Shown in pieces: positions 56,517 to 64,000 of a stretch of DNA of 64,000 nt. The position numbers and the translations under genes are program-made. A model generated the notes under the pieces. The model searched no databases. It was not told the origin of the DNA and was given only the letters and a program-made list of their open reading frames with translations. The DNA is from Fagopyrum homotropicum (lineage: Eukaryota; Streptophyta; Magnoliopsida; Caryophyllales; Polygonaceae): NCBI GenBank assembly GCA_033239125.1, contig BSWB01000006.1:117846242-117910241 (forward strand), read 5' to 3'. Position 1 is the stretch's first letter, and the number at the start of each line of letters is the position of its first letter.

Positions 56517-57429
56517 TATATATATATAGAGGATAGATCATATGAGAACAACCTCTAACATGAGAACATGAGAACAAATCGTGACCATCCAATTTTTAAA
56601 ATTCAATGGTCTAGATTAATGGTAGAAAATGATAAATAGAAAACCAAATAATGTATAATAATTACTCACTCTCATTAAAAGAGAGTGAACCCACTCTCTC
56701 TTAATTGTTTTTTAAAAATATATATTGTATTATAGGAAACCGTTAGATAAAAAAGATTCACCAGATATCTCATTCCTCATCTCTATTATACGTAAACTCC
56801 ATTAACAGTTCTCCCCAATTCCATCAAATCAAAAAACGAAACAATGGAAAACTCAGATTGAGTGTGCATTTGCAAATTTATTCAATTCGGTCTCTCTACA
56901 ACATCTGTTCAAGTCGATCATAACAACAGAATTCAACAAGCTGTCATATCCTGTCAAAAAAATCATATCCCGTCAAGAAAGCAGTTTGTTTCTCCATATG
57001 CAAATCTGAGTAAGTGTATGTATTCAAATTTAATCGTTGTAATTAAATCGCTTTGACATAAATCGTGTGAATAACCGCAGGAATTGTAGAGTTGCATTGT
57101 TGAAACTCGTAAGAAGAACCGATAGACAAAAAAAATTCGTTGTTGATAATAAATATAATAAATAGATTAACTACGAATAACACACTTGTATCATTTTATT
57201 TTCAGTTGAAAAGATCATTATAAGTACGAATAAACAAATTTCAGGTTGATAATAAATATAATAAACAGAGTAACTACGAATAACACATTTGTATCATTTT
57301 AGTTTCAGTTAAAAATATCATTATAATTACGAATAAAATAAATTGACGTCTAATAGAGTATTTGTTTTTTCAGGCACAACCAAACAATGAGAGGTTCATA
57401 AGTCTAATGCAGTTCAAGAAGGCGAATAT

Positions 57430-59928
57430 ATGGATTACATTTTTCAAAATTTAGAATGTGATGAGGATATTCCGGTTGGTTTTGTCAATACAAAAACGCC
57501 AGATGGATCAGTGTATTGGATACCAACATGCGATAAAATGTTGATACCGACAGTTGGAAAGAGGTTCAAAACAAATCAGGATGGAGAAGCTTTTTATAAG
57601 AGTTATGCATCTACAATCGGGTTTGATGTTAGAAGGAGAGCTTCTCGTGAGGATACGGATGGAACAATGAGGCATAGGATTTTGATGTGTAGTAGACAAG
57701 GATTTGCTGATAGCTCGTCAAGTCAATGTAAGCGACTACGTGTTTCGTGGGTGCGATGCAGAAGTTTATATCAAGTTCATAGGCAACGCCGGATATGAGA
57801 TTACAAAGTTTGAGGAGCGACATAACCACACACTCCTTCAAGATGAAACAAAACAGTTTTTGAAATCGAGCAGAAAGATGGATGATGGACAACAACAATT
57901 CATGATTAACTACAAGAAGGCAAATATTGGCACATCCATGACACATCGCCTTCTGAAAGAAATTATGGGTGGATATGAAAACGTTGGACCATTGATTACG
58001 GACTTCAAGAATTTCAAAAGGGATCTTATGGCATTCATTTGTGGTGCTGATGCACAGATGATAATAGATAGGTTTAAGCGCAAGAAAGAGACATGTTCTG
58101 GATTTTGCTTTGCATATGACACCAATGAAAATCAACGTCTTACCAAATTATTTTGGTGTGACCCAATTGCAAGGGCAAACTACACGACGTTTGGTGAAGT
58201 AGCTAGTCTCATTCGATTCAACGTATTGTTCAAACAAGTAAGTTGAATTAAACTATTGTGCAATATCGTTTTTATTCGTAATTAATATTATTTTTTTAAT
58301 ACTTTTAGCATGTAAAGCTCAACTTTTATTCATATTTATTAAGACATTTATTATTCAATATCGATAAGGAGTTCACTTTACTTACGATTTGTACATTTAT
58401 ATAAAAGGTACAACATGATTTTTGCTCCATTTACTGGAATGGACAACCATAGGAAATCTGTCACATTTGGGGGTGGCCTCCTTTTGAAAGAGGATGTTGT
58501 ATCATACACATGGTTACTTGAGCATTTTAAGGAAGCCATGTACAAAGATCCAAACGTGCTTGTGACCGATCAAGATCCGTCTCTAAGAATTGCTGTCCCT
58601 ACCGTATTCCCAAACACACGGCATCGATTTTGCATGTGGCATATTATGATGAAAGTTCCAAAATGGGTATTTATTATTAATTGTTATAATACTATGCTTA
58701 TTGATACTTATTATTCATAATTATTAAAATGTATGCTCCATCGTATTTGTATGATTATACGAACTAACTTGACTTTTTTCCGTGTGTAGGTTGACCACAA
58801 AATATGTGATGACATGGAATTTAGGCGCAGATTAAACCATGCGGTTTGGAGTTATGAGTTGACAATCGAACAATTTGAGATTGAATGGAACATGATTACA
58901 GTGCAATGGGAGTTACAAGACAACAACTGGCTGACACTAATGTTGTCACTAAGAGAATACTGGATACCTGCTTATTTCCGTGATGTTCGACTCGGGGGTT
59001 AATGAGGACCACCTCCATTTCTGAATCAGCAAACAGTTTCTTTGGAAGATTTTCAAGCCGACATTTCACTCTGACACAGTTGATGGCTCAATTCGATAAT
59101 GCTATGGATGCGTAACGGCACACTCAAGCAAAACTTGACATGGAATCCGAAACCATGATACCAAAGTTCAAGACCCCGCTTCAAGTTGAGAAGCATGCAG
59201 CACACATTCTTACATTAAAGGCGTTTGAGATGGTGCAAGATGAAATATACGAGGGGTCGTGGTCATGCCAAGTTACAAGTGAGACTATGAACGGTTTGGA
59301 TAAGTTACATCAAGTCCAAGAGATTAACATCGGATCTTTCTACGTAACATTCGAGCACAATAGTGGGAAATCAGAGTGTTCGTGTAACATGTACAACCGG
59401 ATTGGCATTCCGTGCCAACACATTTTCTCAACATATAAGTACATGAACATAGAGGAGATCCCCCAAGGTATGGTAATGACACGGTGGAGGAAGGATGCTA
59501 GGATCCTTGCATCTTCAATGATTGACCAAGAAGTACTAAAGCAATGCATTGTCATCGAAGGGAGAAAAGGAATGCTCAACAAGTTATGGAACACGATTTA
59601 CTCAACGGTTGCGGTAGTAGAGAACGATACCGCTCGGATAAGGGATTTGATTAATGTGCTGAATTATGTGAAACAAAAACATACAAGCGAAGTCCTTGAC
59701 GACACCACACAATCTTCAAGTAAAGAGTCATTATTAGATAAATATGTGGGTGTCAAGCCTCCTTTTGAAGTTGAAGTTGAAGATCCTGTCAAAGCCAAGA
59801 ACAAAGGTACTCGTATGAAATGTTTCCTGGAGAATGCAACAAGCAAGGTTGTAAAACCTTTAAGGAAGTGTGCTCGGTGTAAGAAACTTACAGATCATGA
59901 CAAACAGAACTGCAAGGAAGTTATGTAG
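57430..59928 (+). pseudogene. FAR1/FHY3-type MULE transposase, broken
   Basis: The gene reads in order: FAR1 DNA-binding domain (57530-57840: GKRFKTNQDGEAFYKSYAS ... FEERHNHTLL); MULE transposase core with SFDSTYCSN (first catalytic Asp, near 58215, shifted frame), VTDQDPSLRIAVPTVFPNTR (second Asp), HRFCMWHIMMKVPKW and SESANSFFGRF (Glu); SWIM zinc finger CSCNMYNRIGIPCQH (about 59370); and a C-terminal knuckle CARCKKLTDHDKQNC. GT-AG introns lie at about 58236-58408 and 58663-58790. Damage: frameshifts near 57705-57725, near 58205 and in a GGGGG run at 58994-58998, plus TAA at 59113-59115 where relatives have Gln. It cannot make a full transposase. FAR1-type host transcription factors derive from this family, but the setting inside a transposon favours transposase origin. 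Confidence 0.85.
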
Positions 59929-60826
59929 AATATAGTTAGTGTTATTTTACATTATTTGAATTCGTAATTATTCAAACCTTTAAGTCCATTTAGGACTTAG
60001 TGCTTATCATCAATGTATTATTTCACTTAACAAACGTTTGTAATTACGAATTTCCTGCTTATATACATTGTTAAATCTCACTTTAAAAACGTTTGTAATT
60101 ACGAATCATCACTATTATGTCAAACACAAGTAAATAATATATTATTGTCATTTTGGTTTTAAAACTTCATAATGTAAATTATGCAAACATCCACGACACA
60201 TCGATTAATAACTAGTCAAAACAATCTAGACATTCACAATATAAGTCAAACAATAATCCTAAAAAACCATAAAAATAGCTAAGTTTGAAGATTTCAAGTT
60301 GCTAGTAGTAGAGTACATCAAGTAAAGGAAGTCTATCTAAACGATCACAACAATGACCGTTTGTAATTACGAACTTAATGCTTCTATACATTGTTTTGTA
60401 TCACTAAAAAAACGCTTGTAATTACGAACTTAATGCTTTTATACATCTTATAGCTAACTTAAAAAATATTTGTAATTACGAATAATTCCTTGTATACATT
60501 GTCATTTATCAATTAAAAAACAGTGGTAATTACGAATAATCGCTATTATGTCAAACACAAGTACATAATATATTATTGGTAATGTTGTTTTTAAAATTAA
60601 TAGTAAAAATTATACAAACGTTATAATTTTCATTGACCAAATTACAAACACTTATAATAAATACGATTGTTATATTACTCGATATGACAACTATATAACA
60701 AAAATAATATTAACTACGAATAAGCATTCATCAAACACCCACGACACAACGAGTAAGAACCAGTCAAATCAAAGTAGACCTAAACAAAATAAATCCAACA
60801 ATTGTCCTAAAAACCCAATAGACACA
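59929..60826. repeat. Non-coding interior with two diverged tandem copies of a 440-550 bp segment
   Basis: Segments around 60090-60290 (TATTATGTCAAACACAAGTA, AATATATTATTG, ACGACAC, AGCTAAGTTTGA) recur in the same order at 60540-60836. GTAATTACGAA words appear about every 50-60 bp. No gene is present. Confidence 0.55.
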
Positions 60827-61151
60827 GCTAAGTTTGACCCGGCGGGAACCCGACGGGTCACTGACCCGCCGGGTCACGGGTACGGGTAAGGGTCGAGGTG
60901 ATCCTTACCTGTGACCCGGCGGGTCGACCCGCCAAACCTCAGTTTTTTTAAAAAAAAATAAAAAAAATGCCTAAAAGGGTCGACCCGGCGGGTCAACCCT
61001 TTTTTTTTTTTAAAAAGCCTTTTAATACGAAAGGGCCAACCCGCCGGGTCTAACCCATGACCCAGCGGGTCGACCGTTTACACGGGTCCGGGTCCGGGTC
61101 GCCCTTCCCGGACCCTTGACCCGGCGGGTCCGACCCGTGGACATGCTTAGC
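60827..61151. mobile_element. Short GC-rich MITE packed with GACCCGGCGGGTC palindromes
   Basis: A 325-bp island in very AT-rich DNA carries many GACCCGGCGGGTC, GACCCGCCGGGTC and GGGTCCGGGTC words around two A/T runs. Possible ends GCTAAGTTTGACCCGG and, on the other strand, GCTAAGCATGTCC are weakly inverted. It interrupts the second copy of the local tandem duplication. Palindrome-rich ends suggest a hAT-like miniature element. No TSD is clear. Confidence 0.5.
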
Positions 61152-61261
61152 AAAATGTATTAGCTTAATCAATATAGTCCCTCAACAACGTTGTTTTAAT
61201 AAAACTGTAAAACAATAATAATGTTACTATATATACCTCAAATGAAGTTCAATGACGAACT

Positions 61262-64000
61262 ATGCTATTTGCCGTTGAATTTTAGTTATCTTCTTTGATG
61301 GATCGACAAATCTATTAATGTAAGGACTCTTATCTGTCACTGCACGTTTACCAATCCTCTTCCCACGTGGTGGGGTTGCGTTGTACCCCACAATCTCCTT
61401 CCCCTTGTCATAACATTAGATAACACAATGAATAAAAAGCCAAGTAAAAAAAACATAATATCTAACAATTACATAACAAACGATTTTTTTTTTATTAGTA
61501 CCTTATCATGCAGTTTAGGGACACGGTATCCATCATACGATGGTTCAGATACCTTATTTGCTGGTTCATTTGTTTCAGTTACATCCTCATCCATACTCAG
61601 AACATCACCAACATCATCAAATTGTTCCTCAGCAACCTAAACAAGTAAATTCATATTCCCCGTTTACAACTACATAAATAAACCCAAAAACACTAACATT
61701 ACAAATCAATACCTTATTGTCCTCTTGTTCAACGTGTGTGTTGTCACCGGTCACATGATCGCTATCCTTACCCACAACATGATCAATAGGGTCCATCTAT
61801 ATAGCAGCAATTTATAAAAATAAATACGAATACAATTAGTTTATGAGTACACAATAGTCGCAGAATATAGAGTTCAATAGCAAAGTGTTGACTAACGAGT
61901 AACCAGAATAATATATTATAATAAAAACGAATAATAGAACAATTCGGGGATTACCTTATTGCCTTCTTGTTCAACGTATGGGTCGTCACCAGCATGCTCA
62001 TCACTATCCTGACCGGCATCATGCTCGGTTGGGTACACCTTTACAACATAATTTTTTAATTATAATTACGAATACATAACTTTTACTTAGCATATACACC
62101 AACAATGATACCATACCTGTTATTACACTACATCTTCATTCATGCAGCACATATTCAAATCAATTGTAATAATGGTACAACCAAAAAAAATAATAATAAA
62201 CCTCGACAAAAGCACGACCGCAATCGTCCTTCATCCACATATCAGATGGTCCTCCTAAATCTCCTTCCACATCCCCCAAACAAAAATAAAACAGTACAAA
62301 AAAAATTATGATAATGTGTACAAACATTCGGTATCGAATGAATTGTTAAATACACCGACCTTTTCAACATCACCTTCTAAGCTGTCTTCATTCCCATCAT
62401 CTTCAACGGACACATCATCCTTATATCCACTAACAATGTCCCTTATAGCAATATCTATGGGATCAACTCCTTTAGCACTTTGACTCGTGAAAACCCCTAA
62501 GTCAAAACTAGGCCAACTATTCTTCTCCTTCAACAGTTCGTTAAGCTTGATTGCATCGTCAATCTTCTTCATGTTTGCCAACAATATGGGATCATTCCAT
62601 ACGGATTGAGTACTTTAAGTCATACCATCCTCAAATTGAGTACCTATGTTCCCACTACTTCCTTCTCCACTGTACCCACAACCACTCAAAGCCATCTTCC
62701 CCAAATCATAACAAGCCCTTATTCCAGATTCACTCATCATATTCCTTGGGATTTTGTTAGATTTTTCCATGAAACCCTTTATACCAGCAATCATCTCCAA
62801 GACTCCACTCAACAGATCACGGTTGTAATCCTACATTTTAATAAAAAAATAACAAAAACTTTAAAACATTTATTCATAATTATTGAAATTATGAATACAC
62901 AGTAATTACGAATAATTTATACGACCACATACAATCCAGATAGATTAGCTGAGTTTATTCATAGTTACTAATATTAATAATACATAATAATTACGAATAA
63001 TTTACATGTCCTTACAAGAGAAGGAATAATAGCTGAAATTATTCATAATTATATATATTTTGAATTCATAGTAATTACGAATAATAGTTATTTACATACA
63101 CAAAAAACGTGTGTTTCATACCTCAATTGTTACCAAAATATTTGCATTTGATGGTAGTCTTTGAACATCCTCTATCCGTCCTCGTCCGAATCCCCCTCCT
63201 AACATCTCACTTTTTTCTCGTTCAGCAACCATAGAATCTGTCCATCCACGGAATACACATATACACCTTTCGACCTCTCTAACTCCTCGATGCACCACAC
63301 GATCAAGATAGAATAACTACATATCCATAAACCAAATATATTTATGTTCAATAAAGAATAGAGAACCAATGAAACAAAATTCAGTACTTACCACCAGGTA
63401 CAACAGTGGCCTTGTAAAACATAAACCATCTTCCACAAATCTTGATTTCGATGAAACAAGACTCTTAATAACGCGTTCACACCAATTGACTTTCTTCATT
63501 GCTACAATACTTGACAAGCGGGTCACAATCCCTTGATTCACACAACCGCTCTTAATGCTGTTTACCACACAAGTATCAAACAACACTAGAAAATTCTGAA
63601 GAAACTCAAGGCCTCCATCCAAACCCTCAACCATCCATTGCCTTACATGATCTCGCCTCAAATTAACATATTTTTGAGTATATTGAAGCCTCTATTTATC
63701 CCTAACCTTGTCGGTATTACTCTCATTCTTTCCACTTTCTTTGTTACCACCCAACGGCAACCCAAGACAAATATGAACATCTTCAGCTGTTATGTAAAGG
63801 CTTCGTCCATCCTCAAATTCTAAGCTGCCCTTTTTAGGATCAAAGTGTTCAACTAACCAAGAACAAAGGGACAATGACGTATTTCTTAATTCCAATTCTA
63901 AGAAACTACCAAATCCAATGTCCCTAATTGCATTTATCTGCGCAACATGCTTTTCTCCATCCGACAGAAGTTCTTTAATACCATTCTCAAAAGATTTTGG
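61262..64000 (-). pseudogene. Partial gene resembling the N-terminal part of plant Ulp1-associated (MULE-linked) proteins, with in-frame stops
   Basis: Minus-strand exons enter from beyond 64000. The first, to 63392, reads LRNTSLSLCSWLVEHFDPKK, DGRSLYITAEDVHICLGLPL and GGLEFLQNFLVLFDTCVVNS, ending FTRPLLYLV. Next come 63316-63122 (FYLDRVVHRGVREVERCICV, GGGFGRGRIEDVQ) and 62830 to about 62361 (acidic). Small acidic exons follow near 62280-62200, 62038-61955, 61799-61711 and 61636-61500, and a last exon 61405-61262 ends NATPPRGKRIGKRA...KIQRQIA. Plant proteins with this N-terminal module often end in a Ulp1 (SUMO protease) domain and travel in MULEs. No protease domain is visible here. In-frame stops at 63692 (where Trp is expected) and 62615 suggest decay. 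Recognition is by memory of the family. Confidence 0.5.

Larger units (their letters stand above)
56529..64000. mobile_element. Large MULE of the TA-microsatellite-associated family (left end in window, right end beyond it)
   Basis: The left end GGATAGATCATATGAGAACA, followed by ACCTCTAACATGAGAACATG, matches the right end of the 31-kb MITEs almost base for base. A TA tract precedes it. It carries a broken FAR1-type MULE transposase (57430-59928, +) and a convergent partial gene (61262 to beyond 64000, -). TAAYTACGAATAA-type words occur throughout from 57165 to 63090. No matching right end is seen before 64000. Treating all of 56529-64000 as one element is inferred from the motif distribution and gene pairing. 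Confidence 0.55.

Noticed and set aside
53975..56528. 53991-56516 as part of the larger MULE at 56529
   Set aside because: It has its own pair of inverted ends and a TA tract on each side, so it is a separate insertion beside it.
57508..58135. Minus-strand frames of 63-168 residues opposite the transposase
   Set aside because: Antisense to well-matched FAR1/MULE domains on the plus strand.
61262..64000. Complete Ulp1 SUMO protease gene
   Set aside because: Only the N-terminal module and acidic exons are visible. No catalytic His-Asp-Cys domain downstream on the minus strand.

Overview
This window reads as nuclear DNA of a flowering plant, most likely a eudicot. Coding exons follow plant codon habits and are interrupted by GT-AG introns. 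The recognisable host genes belong to plant-specific families: DUF3511, DUF761, a P-class PPR protein and a plastid-lipase-type phospholipase. Most of the rest is nested transposable elements and AT-rich spacer. I cannot name the species from sequence alone. No tRNA, rRNA, CRISPR array or organellar block was found.

Layout. 0-5 kb: one terminus of a TA-repeat-associated element, a decayed CACTA (En/Spm) accessory ORF with its subterminal GCGACGGC-type repeats, then an intact DUF3511 gene. 5-10 kb: a Tourist-like MITE, a Helitron-like 3' end with repetitive body, an intact minus-strand gene with a DUF761-like tail, and a 32-bp minisatellite. 10.0-20.5 kb: a roughly 2.86-kb solo LTR (TSD ATAGG) split by a complete, young Ty3/gypsy element of CRM type (LTRs 11052-11884 and 17845-18668, TSD ACATG). 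Its single gag-pol frame is broken by nonsense codons. 21.1-24.7 kb: a large non-autonomous hAT element. 25.8-29.3 kb: a TIR element with huge inverted arrays of CATACCGGAAGTT around captured gene pieces, including two exons of chlorophyll synthase.

30-40 kb: two DUF761 paralogues (30158-30661 and 37200-37637) with matching promoter blocks. Between them lie two identical tandem MITEs in a TA microsatellite, a third small MITE and a 0.7-kb MULE-like inverted-repeat element. 41.4-43.5 kb: an intact 16-repeat PPR gene resembling fertility-restorer-like proteins. 44.3-47.6 kb: a retroposed element with a 19-bp target duplication, itself split by a second hAT element. 49.0-51.7 kb: an intact four-exon plastid lipase gene with a cluster of ACGT (G-box/ABRE) cores upstream.

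52-64 kb: a fold-back MITE, another Helitron-like end, then two adjacent TA-microsatellite-associated elements. The first (53991-56516) is non-autonomous. The second starts at 56529 and runs past the window end. It carries a broken FAR1-type MULE transposase (+) and, convergent to it, a partial gene resembling the N-terminal part of plant Ulp1-associated proteins (-). The ends of these two elements, the tandem MITEs at 31 kb and the first 72 bases of the window are all related. A dispersed TAAYTACGAATAA motif fills the large element and its MITEs. This makes them look like one transposon family with its autonomous parent and miniature derivatives in a single window.
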